Source: Acidobacteriota bacterium (GTDB lineage: Bacteria > Acidobacteriota > Terriglobia > Bryobacterales > Bryobacteraceae). Taken from it: a stretch of 64,000 nucleotides of DNA. Below are positions 1-9,762 of the stretch, piece after piece. The position numbers and the translations under genes are program-made. Location of the stretch: assembly GCA_014584705.1 (NCBI GenBank), contig JACTMJ010000007.1, forward strand, positions 42,327 to 106,326. Reading direction: 5' to 3'. Each line of letters opens with the position of its first letter. Within the stretch, counting starts at the first letter, position 1. The notes under the pieces are model-generated. The model searched no databases. It had not been told where the DNA came from and worked only from the letters and a program-made list of their open reading frames with translations.

Positions 1-1095
1 AGCGTCCAGCCAGTGCAATTGCACTCCATCCAGATAGAAGCTGCCCATAATCAGCCAGTAGACATCCACGTAATGCATTGCCACAAGCAGTGCAGCCATG
101 GCCCCCAGGACGGCCAGATTTCGCTTCGCCCAGAGTGTCACCAGCAGGACGAAGGGGATGAGGAAGTGCCCAAAGATGAGGAGCTTCGATACATACTCCC
201 AGGAGCCCTGGAAGCGGTGCTGGAAGAAGATTGTTTCTTCGGTCAGATTCCCGTACCAGATCAGCATGTACTGGGAGAAGGCGCAGTATGCCCAGAAAAT
301 ATTGAAGGCGTAAAGCCACTTGCCGAGGTCGTGGTAGTGCTCTTCCGTGATCGCACGGTCAAGAATTCCATTGGAGCGGAAGGCAAGACTGATGAGGATC
401 AGCATTCCCGTGAAGCCTGTCGCGCAACCGGCGTACATGTAGAGACCGAACATGGTGGAAAACCAGTGGGGCATCAGGGACATCACCCAGTCGACGGCGG
501 CGAGGCTGAACGTGAATGTGAGCAACAGCAAGCCGAAGGCGCTCAAACGGCGGCTCTTGGCCGTATAGGCAAAATCGCGATCGGTATCCTGGGCGGTACT
601 CCATCCCCACAGCTTAAAGGCGAGGAAGCTCCAGATCGCGAAGTAGATCACCGCGCGGGCGATGAAAAACGGCACATTCAGATAGGCCGATTTCTCGAAG
701 AGGTACGGATCCTTGGCGACCACCGCCTCGTGTGTCCATTCATAAATGCCGTGGAGATCGAAAAGCAGCGGAACAAAGAACAGTGCCGCAATGGGTATCA
801 CCATCATGATGCTTTCGCTGATGCGCCGAAGCACAACACTCCAAGTGGCGCCGCTCGCGTGTTCAACCATCACGAAGAACAACGCCCCCACCACGAACGT
901 CAGGCTATAGACGTAGTTCAGCAAATAGGAGCGGAAGAAGCGTTCATGATCGAGAAAGTAGCCCGCGATCAGCAGCAGCCAGCCGACGGCGGCCAAGCCC
1001 ATCAGGATGACGCGCACCTTGTTGTAAGCGCCTTCGCTGAGACGGAAGGCGTCGCCGGTATAGGTTTGGGCGGAATGGGAAGCGTTTTCAGCCAT
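1..1095 (-). CDS. actF: Alternative complex III subunit ActF, partial (3' end beyond left edge)
   Basis: Integral-membrane subunit of alternative complex III, the quinol:cytochrome c oxidoreductase that replaces bc1. I translated it from the sequence: it begins MAENASHSAQTYTGDAFRLS and continues for 365 codons without a stop to the window edge. Many hydrophobic segments are visible (around residues 30-50, 65-85, 100-125 and onward), with a WVMSLMPHWFSTMFGLY stretch typical of this quinone-site subunit. The ATG is two bases after the actE stop, and the weak AAGGAG lies about 15 nt upstream, so translation is probably coupled to actE. Its place after actE matches the usual actABCDEF order. The C-terminus is unknown. 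Confidence 0.88.
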   Translation of the reverse strand, partial: MAENASHSAQTYTGDAFRLSEGAYNKVRVILMGLAAVGWLLLIAGYFLDHERFFRSYLLNYVYSLTFVVGALFFVMVEHASGATWSVVLRRISESIMMVIPIAALFFVPLLFDLHGIYEWTHEAVVAKDPYLFEKSAYLNVPFFIARAVIYFAIWSFLAFKLWGWSTAQDTDRDFAYTAKSRRLSAFGLLLLTFTFSLAAVDWVMSLMPHWFSTMFGLYMYAGCATGFTGMLILISLAFRSNGILDRAITEEHYHDLGKWLYAFNIFWAYCAFSQYMLIWYGNLTEETIFFQHRFQGSWEYVSKLLIFGHFLIPFVLLVTLWAKRNLAVLGAMAALLVAMHYVDVYWLIMGSFYLDGVQLHWLDA

Positions 1096-1097
1096 GG

Positions 1098-1739
1098 CTA
1101 TCTCAACTCGCTCCTTAGCTCAGTGGGAACATCGGCAACTTTGCCTGCGGCGGCGCGCTGAAGCGCGCGCGTGTACGCGACAATCGCCCAGCGGTCTTTC
1201 TCTGGAATCTGCCAGCGGTAGCCCGGCATGGTGCGGCGTCCGTTGGAGATCACATAGAAGATCTCTCCGTCGGAGTATCCGGAGATACGTTCATCGATGA
1301 GGCTGTTCGCCACCCAGCCCTGCGTGCGAATTCCGACAATGCCGCGGCCGGAGCCGGTCCTGTCGTGGCAGGGTGCGCAGTAAATGTCATAGCGCTCCTG
1401 GCCGTGTGCCATGAGTTCCGCCGTGATCGGCAGCGGGTTATTGACGTAGAAGCCACCCTGCTGCCCGGTGTAGAAGGCATCGTCCTCTTTGAGGAAGCCT
1501 ACCGCCACGGTGCCCGGCACCGGAAGACGGGTACCGCTCTGGTTGGAGAAAAACGCACTCTTCTCCTGCGTCCCCACCTTGGGCTGGCGCGCCATGTCAA
1601 AGCCCCAGAACTCCACCGGCGGAGCGCTCGAATAACGCGTGCCGCAGCCCGCGAGAGCGAGCAGCAGGAATGAGGCGCACAGCGCAAGGGCGCCGCGATT
1701 CTGAATTTGAGGCATTCGGCTCTGGTTACGCATCTTCAT
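1098..1739 (-). CDS. actE: Alternative complex III subunit ActE, monoheme cytochrome c lipoprotein
   Basis: Monoheme c-type cytochrome subunit of alternative complex III, expected on the outer face of the cytoplasmic membrane as a lipoprotein. The leader ends in LALAGC, a lipobox with the modified Cys in the AGC. The heme motif is CAPCH in the middle of the protein, and a later TMPGYR supplies a plausible axial Met. The frame is open further upstream, but the ATG at 1739 has GGAGG six nt before it and overlaps the actD 3' end, so I chose it (213 aa). The neighbours are actD upstream and actF downstream in one operon. Confidence 0.88.
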   Translation of the reverse strand: MKMRNQSRMPQIQNRGALALCASFLLLALAGCGTRYSSAPPVEFWGFDMARQPKVGTQEKSAFFSNQSGTRLPVPGTVAVGFLKEDDAFYTGQQGGFYVNNPLPITAELMAHGQERYDIYCAPCHDRTGSGRGIVGIRTQGWVANSLIDERISGYSDGEIFYVISNGRRTMPGYRWQIPEKDRWAIVAYTRALQRAAAGKVADVPTELRSELR

Positions 1740-2310
1740 GCACAACCTCCGTATTTTTCCCGCCCAGTTCATTCAGCAGTTCGACGATGGCAACCGGCTC
1801 AAAGTGGTTCCCATCGCGCTCCACCACCAGGACGAAACCGTCGTCGGTGACGCGGGCGTAGTTCTCGTAATTGAAAATCGGATGATTAAAGCGCGGCAGG
1901 CCGTTGAACGCCAGCATGCCGAACACCGCGGCAAAGGAAGCGAACAGCACCATCAGCTCGAAGGTGATGGGCACCGCGTATTCAATCGCGAAAAAGGGCT
2001 TGCCCCCGATAATGATCGGGTAGTCGACGGCCGCCGTCCACCATTGCAGGCCAAGCGCGGTGAGGATTCCGGCAAGAGCGCCGCCGCCGATAACAAAGCC
2101 CAGTTTGGATCGCCGTTCGCCTAGCGCTTCATCGATGCCGTGAATCGGAAACGGCGTATAGGCGTCGAGCTTGCGGTAGCCCTTCTTGCGAATGCCGCGT
2201 ATGGCACTGAGGAGTTCGTGCGACGTATCAAAGGTGGTCGCCACCGCGTACGGCTTGCCGTGGACGCTGCCGGGGGCCATATCTTGCGTGTCCGTGGTTG
2301 AAGTCGCCAT
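1726..2310 (-). CDS. actD: Alternative complex III subunit ActD (DUF3341)
   Basis: Small membrane subunit of alternative complex III, 194 aa. The N-terminal half carries a soluble stretch with the family-typical LDAYTPFPIHGIDEAL. Two membrane helices follow, near residues 72-92 (FVIGGGALAGILTALGL) and 108-140 (ITFELMVLFASFAAVFGML). The start ATG has a strong AAGGAGG seven nt upstream. The gene ends inside the start region of actE. Its exact role in the complex is not established; it sits between the NrfD-like ActC and cytochrome ActE, as in other act operons. Confidence 0.88.
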   Translation of the reverse strand: MATSTTDTQDMAPGSVHGKPYAVATTFDTSHELLSAIRGIRKKGYRKLDAYTPFPIHGIDEALGERRSKLGFVIGGGALAGILTALGLQWWTAAVDYPIIIGGKPFFAIEYAVPITFELMVLFASFAAVFGMLAFNGLPRFNHPIFNYENYARVTDDGFVLVVERDGNHFEPVAIVELLNELGGKNTEVVHEDA

Positions 2311-2321
2311 GGTATCCCTCC

Positions 2322-3722
2322 TTAGTGGTGCGCGCCTTTCTCAATGTCGTGCGAAACCGCGTGCTTCACCTCGGCGATCGCGATCATCGGCACGTACTTG
2401 ATGAAGAGGAGATAGAGCGTCAAGAAGAGCCCCATCGTGCCGATAAAGGTGCAGATGTCGACGTAGGTGGGATGGAAATAATCCCAGCTCGAGGGCAGAA
2501 AATCCCGGTGCAGCGAGATCACGATGATCACGAAACGCTCATACCACATCCCGATATTCACGAAGATGGTGATGATGAAAACCGCCGTGATGTTCTTGCG
2601 CACCGCCTGCCACCAGAGCGGTATCGGAGCGATCACGTTGCAGGTGATCATGGTCCAGGCCGCCCAGGCGTAAGGGCCGGTAATCCGGTTGTAGAAGGCG
2701 AAGCGCTCGCCGTCAACCACGCTGAACCAGGCGATGAAGTATTCCGAAGCGTAGCTGTAGCCGACAACCATCGACATCGCAAGCATCACTTTGCACATGT
2801 AGTCGATGTGCTTGAGCGTGATCAGATGTTCGATACCCAGTGCCTTGCGCGTGATGATCAGCAGTGTGAGCACCATGCCGAATCCGCTGAACACGGCGCC
2901 CGCAACGAAGTAGGGCGGAAAGATCGTCGTGTGCCAGCCGGGCAGAATCGACACGGCGAAGTCGAAGCTCACGATGGAGTGCACCGAGAGCACCAGCGGC
3001 GTGGAAAGTCCGGCGAGCACGAGGTAGGCCAGCTCATAGTGTTTCCAGTGGCGGGCCGAGCCGCGCCACCCGAGGCTGAAGAAGCCGTAAATCTTGCGGC
3101 GCCAGCCGGTGGCCCGGTCGCGAATCGTGGCCAGATCCGGCAGCAGGCCCACGAACCAGAAAAGCACGCTCACCGTGAAATACGTGCTCACCGCGAAGAC
3201 GTCCCACTCAAGCGGGCTGCGGAAATTCGGCCAGATCTGCATGGTGTTGGGATAGGGCAGCAGCCAGTAAATGGCGCGCCAGGGCCGGCCCGTATGGAAG
3301 AGAGGATAGATACCGGCGCAGGCCACCGCAAACAGCGTCATCGCTTCAGCGGCGCGGTTGATGCCCGTCCGCCAGCGCTGCCGCAGCAGAAACAGAATGG
3401 CGGAAATGAGCGTTCCCGCGTGGCCGATACCAATCCACCAGACGAAGTTTGTAATATCCCAGGCCCAGCCAATGGGAATATTGTTGCCCCAGACCCCGAT
3501 ACCCGTGGCCACCAGATAGCCCAGCATCACCTGAAGCATCAGCAGGAGGCTGGCGGTGACCGCGATGAGCCCGAACCAGAACTTCGAGGGCGGATTCTCC
3601 ACCACTCTCGAAACCGACTCCGTAATGGAGTGATAGGTCGGCTCTCCCGTGATCAAGGGCTGATCGATCGTTGTGTTCAACAGATCGAGTTGCGTATTCG
3701 GTTTGATTGCAAGGTCTGCCAT
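2322..3722 (-). CDS. actC: Alternative complex III subunit ActC (NrfD/PsrC-like)
   Basis: NrfD-like integral-membrane subunit that binds quinol in alternative complex III, 466 aa with about ten hydrophobic helices. The N-terminal region has [17 protein letters not shown], characteristic of ActC, followed by helices beginning at [16 protein letters not shown]. Later segments include [29 protein letters not shown], which is conserved in PsrC-type proteins. It starts three nt after the actB stop and is followed by actD after an 11-nt gap. Length and organisation match the family. Confidence 0.92.
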   Translation of the reverse strand: MADLAIKPNTQLDLLNTTIDQPLITGEPTYHSITESVSRVVENPPSKFWFGLIAVTASLLLMLQVMLGYLVATGIGVWGNNIPIGWAWDITNFVWWIGIGHAGTLISAILFLLRQRWRTGINRAAEAMTLFAVACAGIYPLFHTGRPWRAIYWLLPYPNTMQIWPNFRSPLEWDVFAVSTYFTVSVLFWFVGLLPDLATIRDRATGWRRKIYGFFSLGWRGSARHWKHYELAYLVLAGLSTPLVLSVHSIVSFDFAVSILPGWHTTIFPPYFVAGAVFSGFGMVLTLLIITRKALGIEHLITLKHIDYMCKVMLAMSMVVGYSYASEYFIAWFSVVDGERFAFYNRITGPYAWAAWTMITCNVIAPIPLWWQAVRKNITAVFIITIFVNIGMWYERFVIIVISLHRDFLPSSWDYFHPTYVDICTFIGTMGLFLTLYLLFIKYVPMIAIAEVKHAVSHDIEKGAHH

Positions 3723-3725
3723 CGC

Positions 3726-6700
3726 TTACACAAGCTCCGGATGGGGGTTTCTCAATTTGCCCAGATAGGTGGTCCGGGGCTTCACATTCAATTCCTGAAG
3801 TACGGCGTAATCGGTATCGAGCGCTTTGGACTTGCTGACCGCGCTGTTCGGATCGCTGATATTGCCGAAGGTAATGGCATTCGTGGGGCAGGTCTGCTGG
3901 CAGGCGGTGACCACCTCGCCGTCGCGAATGGAGCGCGCTTCCGTCTTCGCCTGGATGCGCGCATGGGAAATGCGCTGCACGCAGTACGTGCATTTTTCCA
4001 TGATGCCCCGCATGCGGACGGTGACGTCCGGGTTGTATTGCAGCGAAGCAATCTCGGGCGCTTTATTGCCCAGCGACATCCAGCCCAGGCGCTTGTCGTG
4101 ATAGTTGAAGAAGTTGAAGCGGCGCACCTTGTACGGGCAATTGTTCGAGCAATAGCGCGTACCCACGCAGCGGTTGTACACCATCTCGTTGAGGCCTTCG
4201 GGACCGTGGACGGTGGCCGCTACCGGGCAGACGTTCTCGCAAGGCGCGTCTTCGCAATGCACGCAGGCCATCGGCTGATAAACGAGTTCCGCTTCCTCGA
4301 CGGAGCCGGAGTAGTATCGGTCCAACCGAATCCAGTGCATCTCGCGCCCATGCAGCACCTGTTCCTTGCCCACCGTGGCGATATTGTTCTCGCTCTGGCA
4401 GGCAACCAGACAGGCGTTGCAGCCAATGCAGGCGTTGAGATCAACGGTCATTCCCCACTGATATTCGCTCGTGTACTTCGGGCTTTCGTAGAGCGTGAAC
4501 TCGGGAACCTTGTGCGCAATCTCCTGGACGGCGTGAGGATCCTTCTGGAACTCGTCGAGAGTCACTTCACGGACAATCTCGCTGCGGGTGCGAAGGGCGT
4601 CCGTGAGCGTGCCGTGGTCCTGCGTGGAGGCAATTTCAATGCTGCCGGAAGTCTTTGCCACCGCGGCCCCGAGGGCAATCGCCGGAGCGTCCGAAGTGCG
4701 CAAAGGAAATACGTTGAAGCCAGCTCCCTCGCCCACCTGGCCGGTCTTGGCGCGGCCGAACCCCATCGCGAGCGTGATGGAATTATCCGCGTGGCCCGGC
4801 TGCACGATGGCGGGAATCTTCAGCTCCGCGCCATTCCGCTTGATGCTGATGAATTCGGCCTCGTAGGAGGAGTCCGAGATATTGATCTGGCTGACATCCG
4901 TGCGAAGCCCCAGCTTGCCCGCCGTGGCCTGGCTCAGCAGGGCGACGTTATCCCACGTGATCTTCGTAATCGGGTCCGGCGCTTCGAGCAGCCAGGCGTT
5001 ATTGTTGAAGCGGCCGTCATAGGCGTGGCTGCTGGGAACGAAGACGAGTTCCATCTCATCGTCGCCCGGCGCGCCGGCCGCGTGGCCAACCGCTTCCGTC
5101 ACCGCTGCCTTATTGACCGCGGCCGTGACGGGCGCGGTGGCAGTGCCGGCGATGATGCCGTCGTGGACCGCCTTGCGCCATGCCTTGTCGTCGGCGAGCT
5201 GCGTCTTCCAGGTGTCGCGCACCAGCGCGTAGCCTCTCGTGGCTGGCGCGCCGAGAATCGTAGCCAGAAACTCAATCTCGCTCTTGCCGTCGAAGAGCGG
5301 CTGAATCATCGGCTGCTGGATGGAGGCCGTTCCGTCAAAGCCGCGCCCGTCTCCCCAGGTTTCAAGATAGTTGGCGCCCTGCAAGATCCAGTTAGAGGCC
5401 GCCGCCGTTTCGTTCCGATCTTCGCCCAGGTAGATGCGTGTCTTGGCCTTGGCCATCGCCTCGGCAAACTTGAGGTCGGCGGGCGCGTCATAGGCAGGAT
5501 TGCCGCCGAGCGCTACCAGGGTTTCCACAGCTCCGGAATGGAGTTCCGCCGCAAGCTGCTTGATCGCCGCGATCTCACCAACGGCCTCGGGCGCGGGAAG
5601 CAGCGTCACCGTGGTGCCGAGATTCCCCAGCGCCTCGTTGACCAACAGCGCCAGCGCGTGAACTTCGGCGGGCTGCCGCGGCCCCACCGCGAGCAAGCTC
5701 TTGCCCTTATTGGCCGCCAGATCCTTCGCCAGCACCTCGATGAACTTAGACGCTCTCTCCGAAGCAGGGAACGCGCGCCCGGCCGACGGAAGCACGCCCA
5801 GACGCACGGCCAGCGCCTGCAGCACACCCATTACGTCGCTCGCGCGCATGCGCAGGCGGTGGTCCGCCATCGCGCCGGTGATGGAGTATTGGCTCTCGAC
5901 GGCGTACACGCGGTTCATGCCGTCTTCCCGCCCGCGAACGCGGCGGCCATTGGCCCATTGCCGCATGTTGAGGATCGTGGAGGCATCGAGGCCGAGGAAA
6001 TCGAAATCCAGAGCCAGAATCGCCTGCGCCTTCGAGAAATCGTAGTTCACCAGAACCGGACGCCCGAACGCGATCCGTGCCCCCTCCCGCGCGCTGTCGA
6101 CGGGCACCGCCTCGTATTCCACCCACTTCGCGCCGGGGAACTTTGCCAGCGTCTCCGCCTTCAACCGGAGATACGTCGGCGATCCGATGCGCTGGCTGAT
6201 AAACCGCAGTTTCGCGCCGTCACCGCTAAACGCGGCCGGCACGGCGGCTACGAAGCTGTCCCAACTGACACCATTGCCGTCGTGGGTGTGCTGAGCGATA
6301 CGGTCCGGGTCATAGAGACCAAGAATGGAGGCCTGCGCGAACGCCGAAGCCGCGCCCAGGCTGTGCGGGTGCAGCGGGTTCCCTTCGATCTTCGTTGGCC
6401 GCCCGTCGTGAGTCTCCACCATTACGCCGGTGGAAATACCGTTCAGCGAAAAGACGCTGTTGTAGAAGACCGGCTTGCCCGGAACCAGGTCCTCCGAACC
6501 GTTGGCCAGCGGGAGGATGTGCTCTTCCGGCCGGCGGCAGGCGGTAAGCCCGGCAAGCGCCAGAGTGGCGCCCATAAACTTCAGCAGAGTGCGGCGGGAC
6601 GCGCCTTCCGGCAGTTCAGAAGCGCCTTCGGGAAATTCCCGGTGCGCCCATTCCTGGAATTTCGCCGTGCCTGCCAGTTGACTGGCGCTCCGCCAATAGG

Positions 6701-6746
6701 ATTTTTCCGGCTGAGCCTTCTGAATGGATTCAATGTTGACGATCAT
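3726..6746 (-). CDS. actB: Alternative complex III subunit ActB (molybdopterin-oxidoreductase-like plus Fe-S domain)
   Basis: Large peripheral iron-sulfur subunit of alternative complex III, about 1006 aa. A Tat-type motif SRRTLLKFMGATLALAGLTAC lies unusually far inside, near residues 47-70, as is usual for these variant Tat proteins. A molybdopterin-oxidoreductase-like region fills the middle; the family lacks the cofactor. The C-terminal quarter is a ferredoxin-type domain with four Cys clusters, including ACIGCNACLVAC, CVHCEDAPCENVC, CVGTRYCSNNC and KCTYC. The ATG at 6746 overlaps the actA TGA by four bases; a GTG three codons upstream is also possible. It probably transfers electrons toward the heme subunits. 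Confidence 0.92.
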   Translation of the reverse strand: MIVNIESIQKAQPEKSYWRSASQLAGTAKFQEWAHREFPEGASELPEGASRRTLLKFMGATLALAGLTACRRPEEHILPLANGSEDLVPGKPVFYNSVFSLNGISTGVMVETHDGRPTKIEGNPLHPHSLGAASAFAQASILGLYDPDRIAQHTHDGNGVSWDSFVAAVPAAFSGDGAKLRFISQRIGSPTYLRLKAETLAKFPGAKWVEYEAVPVDSAREGARIAFGRPVLVNYDFSKAQAILALDFDFLGLDASTILNMRQWANGRRVRGREDGMNRVYAVESQYSITGAMADHRLRMRASDVMGVLQALAVRLGVLPSAGRAFPASERASKFIEVLAKDLAANKGKSLLAVGPRQPAEVHALALLVNEALGNLGTTVTLLPAPEAVGEIAAIKQLAAELHSGAVETLVALGGNPAYDAPADLKFAEAMAKAKTRIYLGEDRNETAAASNWILQGANYLETWGDGRGFDGTASIQQPMIQPLFDGKSEIEFLATILGAPATRGYALVRDTWKTQLADDKAWRKAVHDGIIAGTATAPVTAAVNKAAVTEAVGHAAGAPGDDEMELVFVPSSHAYDGRFNNNAWLLEAPDPITKITWDNVALLSQATAGKLGLRTDVSQINISDSSYEAEFISIKRNGAELKIPAIVQPGHADNSITLAMGFGRAKTGQVGEGAGFNVFPLRTSDAPAIALGAAVAKTSGSIEIASTQDHGTLTDALRTRSEIVREVTLDEFQKDPHAVQEIAHKVPEFTLYESPKYTSEYQWGMTVDLNACIGCNACLVACQSENNIATVGKEQVLHGREMHWIRLDRYYSGSVEEAELVYQPMACVHCEDAPCENVCPVAATVHGPEGLNEMVYNRCVGTRYCSNNCPYKVRRFNFFNYHDKRLGWMSLGNKAPEIASLQYNPDVTVRMRGIMEKCTYCVQRISHARIQAKTEARSIRDGEVVTACQQTCPTNAITFGNISDPNSAVSKSKALDTDYAVLQELNVKPRTTYLGKLRNPHPELV

Positions 6747-7390
6747 CGGTGGCACCCCGCGCAGTCTACGGGCGGATTGATCCCTTTCTGAGCGATCAGT
6801 TCCCGTCCGATTTCCTCGGCGGGCCGGTCTGGCTGCCAGTCCAGTTTGGTGACAAATTCGACGGGACGGACGTTCGGCGCGGGATTACGGTGGCAATCGA
6901 GGCACCAGCCCATGCTGAGAGGCGCCACCTGGGTCACCTTAATCATCTGATCCACGCGCCCGTGGCAACTCACGCAACTCACGCCGCGCGTCACGTGAGC
7001 CTGGTGATTGAAATAGACGTAATCCGGAAGAACGTGTACTTTGACCCAGGGAATCGATTCCCCTTTGCCGTAGCTCTCTCGCACCAGCGTCAGCTTGGAA
7101 CTGTTGGTCTTCACCTTGTGGTGGCAGTTCATGCAAGTCTCAGTGGTGGGCACCGCCGCGAAAGCCGCCCGGTCCACCGTGTTATGGCAGTACCGGCAGT
7201 CAATTCCCAGATTGCCCGCATGCAGCTTGTGGCTGTACTCCACCGGTTGTTCCGGGCGGTAGCCCGCATCCTTGTTGCTTGGCAAACCCAGATAAATCGC
7301 ACCAAGAGCGACTGCGCCGAGGCAAAGCAAACCAAGGGGTACGAAGACCCGCAACCGCAGGTCAAAAGACTTCTTAAATGTTTGAGCCAT
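6743..7390 (-). CDS. actA: Alternative complex III subunit ActA, pentaheme cytochrome c
   Basis: Multiheme c-type cytochrome subunit and first gene of the act operon, 215 aa. One N-terminal membrane anchor (VFVPLGLLCLGAVALGAIYL) is followed by five CxxCH heme motifs: CRYCH, CMNCH, CVSCH, CLDCH and CAGCH, the last two residues from the C-terminus. Additional His residues such as YSHKLHAG and YFNHQAH are probable axial ligands. It overlaps actB by four bases. The promoter must lie in the 147-bp gap shared with the divergent histidine-kinase gene. Confidence 0.92.
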   Translation of the reverse strand: MAQTFKKSFDLRLRVFVPLGLLCLGAVALGAIYLGLPSNKDAGYRPEQPVEYSHKLHAGNLGIDCRYCHNTVDRAAFAAVPTTETCMNCHHKVKTNSSKLTLVRESYGKGESIPWVKVHVLPDYVYFNHQAHVTRGVSCVSCHGRVDQMIKVTQVAPLSMGWCLDCHRNPAPNVRPVEFVTKLDWQPDRPAEEIGRELIAQKGINPPVDCAGCHR

Positions 7391-7537
7391 TGGAGGTCGA
7401 AAAGATGTTGTTTAAGTGTACCGTTCAGGGTCGAATTCCGCAACCAGAACAAAAATTCTTGTATCACGGTAATCGATGAGCATTGAGCGCCTTCGGAGTC
7501 ATCAAAATTGCAGCAAATCGCGAGAAGATGAATCCGG

Positions 7538-9085
7538 ATGGCAGAAAATCGTAAGTCTCCCGATTTTTCCGGCGGGCCGGTGCTCCGGAAACTCGAAAAG
7601 CGGCTGGGAGATCTGCGAATCCGGCTCAAATTGATCGTATTTCACAGTGTCTTCTTCAGCCTCCTGACGCTCACGATCTATCTCGCCGTCATTTCGGTCC
7701 TCGAGCGCCGGCTCCACGGTGCATACCAGCGGGAAGCCCAGATGATGCGCACCGCGCTCGCGTCGAATCCCGATTTGTTCCGGGTGCTCGAAACGGACGT
7801 CGAATACGCGCAAGGCTCCGCCTCCCAACTCGGCATGCCCCAGGACATCCGCGAGTGGGTGGAAGCACATCCAGGAGATGTTTGGTTCAACCCAGAAAAA
7901 TCTGACTATTTATATCACAAAGACCGGTCGAGCGACCTGTACCGCCGCGTACGGCTGCCGAAGGAGCGGTACCGGGCACTCGTCAACAGCGCGCGATGGG
8001 CGATCACGATCGTTCTGAGCGTCACTTATCTGTTGGGCGTGGTAATCCTGGAGTTTCTGGTGTTGCCGGTGTTCGTCTACCGGCCCATTCGATGCTTGCT
8101 TGATGCCGACGCGGCGGCCAGCCGGGGAGATCGCGAAAACGAGTTGGTGCCGGAGGTGGAGATTCCGGACGACGAACTTGGAGATCTGATGCGATCCCGC
8201 AACCGGATGCTAACCCTGGTTCGCGATCACGAGGACGCGCTCGCGGGAGCCTTGCACCGCGAAGAGAGGCTCTCCGCCGATTTGCTCCGCAAGAACGCGC
8301 AATTGGAAACGGCCAAGCGCAGTCTGGCCGATCAGGACCGCCTCGTGAGCCTGGGCCTGATGTCCGCGAGCGTTGCGCACGAATTAAATACGCCGCTTGC
8401 CGTTCTGAAAGGCAGCGTGGAAAAACTGCTAGAAACCGCCGCCGACGAACCCACGCGGGGACGCCTGACGCGGATGAACCGGGTAGCGGACCGGTTGCAA
8501 AGCATCAGTTCGTCGCTCCTCGATTTCGCCAGGGTGCGCAAGACGGAAATGGCTCCGGTGAACTTGCGCGAATTGATCGACGAGTGCTGGGAACTGGTAT
8601 CCATCGACGAAAAGGCCTCTCGCGTGAACCTCCACAACCGGGTGGAACCCAGCCACTGGGTTTTTGGCAACGCGGACCGCCTGGGACAGGTTTTCGTAAA
8701 TCTTCTTCGGAACGCGCTTCAGGAGACGGGCATCTCAGGCAATATCCGCGTGAGCAGTTCGATCGCATGCGCCGTGAGCTGGAGAGAAACGCATGGCGAA
8801 TCGAGCGCCGCGGGCGGAAGAGTGGTAGTCCGGGTGGAGGACGACGGGGCGGGTATTCCGGAATCGGTGCTTCCTCACCTGTTTGAAGCATTTGTGAGCA
8901 CGCGCCTCGATTCTCGCGGGACGGGGCTTGGATTAACGGTGGCGGAGGGAATCATTCAGCAACACAATGGAAGCATCCGCGCTTACAACCGCGCCGATGG
9001 CGGCGCCTGCCTGGAAGTCCAGCTTCCCGCAGCCGCGGAGCCATCGGCCACAGCAGCCTTAGGAACCGGGAAATCTTTGCCATGA
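7538..9085 (+). CDS. Sensor histidine kinase, membrane-bound, NtrB-like core
   Basis: Two-component sensor kinase of 515 aa. Membrane helices near residues 30-52 and 157-183 flank an extracytoplasmic region of about 100 residues with no recognisable sensor domain. After a linker come the H-box SVAHELNTPLAVLK (phospho-acceptor His about 281), the N-box NLLRNALQ, the G1 box DDGAGIPE, the F-box LFEAFVS and the G2 box GTGLGLTVAEG, all intact. Its TGA overlaps the start of the response-regulator gene by four bases, so the pair is co-translated. It is divergent from actA and so might control the act operon; that link is inference from position only. Confidence 0.9.
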   Translation: MAENRKSPDFSGGPVLRKLEKRLGDLRIRLKLIVFHSVFFSLLTLTIYLAVISVLERRLHGAYQREAQMMRTALASNPDLFRVLETDVEYAQGSASQLGMPQDIREWVEAHPGDVWFNPEKSDYLYHKDRSSDLYRRVRLPKERYRALVNSARWAITIVLSVTYLLGVVILEFLVLPVFVYRPIRCLLDADAAASRGDRENELVPEVEIPDDELGDLMRSRNRMLTLVRDHEDALAGALHREERLSADLLRKNAQLETAKRSLADQDRLVSLGLMSASVAHELNTPLAVLKGSVEKLLETAADEPTRGRLTRMNRVADRLQSISSSLLDFARVRKTEMAPVNLRELIDECWELVSIDEKASRVNLHNRVEPSHWVFGNADRLGQVFVNLLRNALQETGISGNIRVSSSIACAVSWRETHGESSAAGGRVVVRVEDDGAGIPESVLPHLFEAFVSTRLDSRGTGLGLTVAEGIIQQHNGSIRAYNRADGGACLEVQLPAAAEPSATAALGTGKSLP

Positions 9086-9726
9086 GCGATGCCAGCCTTC
9101 AGGAAAACACAACTCCGCCCGTGAATCGGGTGGAAGTAGTTGTGCTCGACGACGACCAGGATTTCATTCAATTCCTGAGCGATGTGTTGGAGGACGAAGG
9201 GATCTTCGCCGTCCGGACTTTCACAGATCCGCGAGAGATGTTCGCGGCGTTCGAATCGAAGCTGCCGGGCATCCTGCTTCTCGATATGAAGATGGGCGAG
9301 CATCAGGGCGACGCGGTGATGGGCGAAGTGCAGGCGCGCTGGCCCGGCATCTGCATCATCGTGGTGACGGGCTATCCGACGCTCGACGATATGCGGGCCA
9401 AGTTCCAGCAGAACGTGTTCGACTATCTTCCGAAGCCGTTCTCCATTGAGCAATTGCGCGCCACGCTCACGAGAGCAATCGAATCTTACGGGCTGGGGCG
9501 CAGCCGGCAGGATATTCTTCGCGAGCGTCTCGGGCCGCGCATCCGCATCCTGCGAACGGAACGCAACTGGAGCCTGAAGGACTTCGCGGCCGAGACCGAA
9601 CTCAGCGTTTCGCAGCTCAGTTCCATCGAACGCGGCGCGCACCTGCCATCGATTGAGAGCTTCCTCTCCATCTGCGATGCACTTGATCAGAAGCCCAGCG
9701 ACATTTTTGCAAGCATCGAATTTTGA
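9082..9726 (+). CDS. Response regulator with receiver domain and XRE-type helix-turn-helix output
   Basis: Response regulator of 214 aa. The receiver domain (about 17-130) has the acidic pocket DDD at 23-25, phospho-acceptor D68 in LLLDMKMG, T96 in VVTGYP and K118 in DYLPKPF. The C-terminal part (about 145-212) is not an OmpR, NarL or Fis output. It is a Cro/C1-type helix-turn-helix with the pattern LRTERNWSLKDFAAETELSVSQLSSIERG. It lacks the AAA+ domain of NtrC-type partners although the kinase is NtrB-like. The gene overlaps the kinase gene by ATGA. The target is unknown; autoregulation or control of the divergent act operon is plausible. Confidence 0.9.
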   Translation: MSDASLQENTTPPVNRVEVVVLDDDQDFIQFLSDVLEDEGIFAVRTFTDPREMFAAFESKLPGILLLDMKMGEHQGDAVMGEVQARWPGICIIVVTGYPTLDDMRAKFQQNVFDYLPKPFSIEQLRATLTRAIESYGLGRSRQDILRERLGPRIRILRTERNWSLKDFAAETELSVSQLSSIERGAHLPSIESFLSICDALDQKPSDIFASIEF

Positions 9727-9762
9727 ACGGGCCGCGGAGCGAAGCGGGCGGCGGCGTTCGCT

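Noticed and set aside
2298..6791. A 1497-codon open frame on the plus strand opposite actB and actC
   Set aside because: It is antisense to well-supported genes with clear heme, Fe-S and membrane motifs. Its His/Arg/Ala-rich composition is what the complement of GC-rich coding sequence gives.
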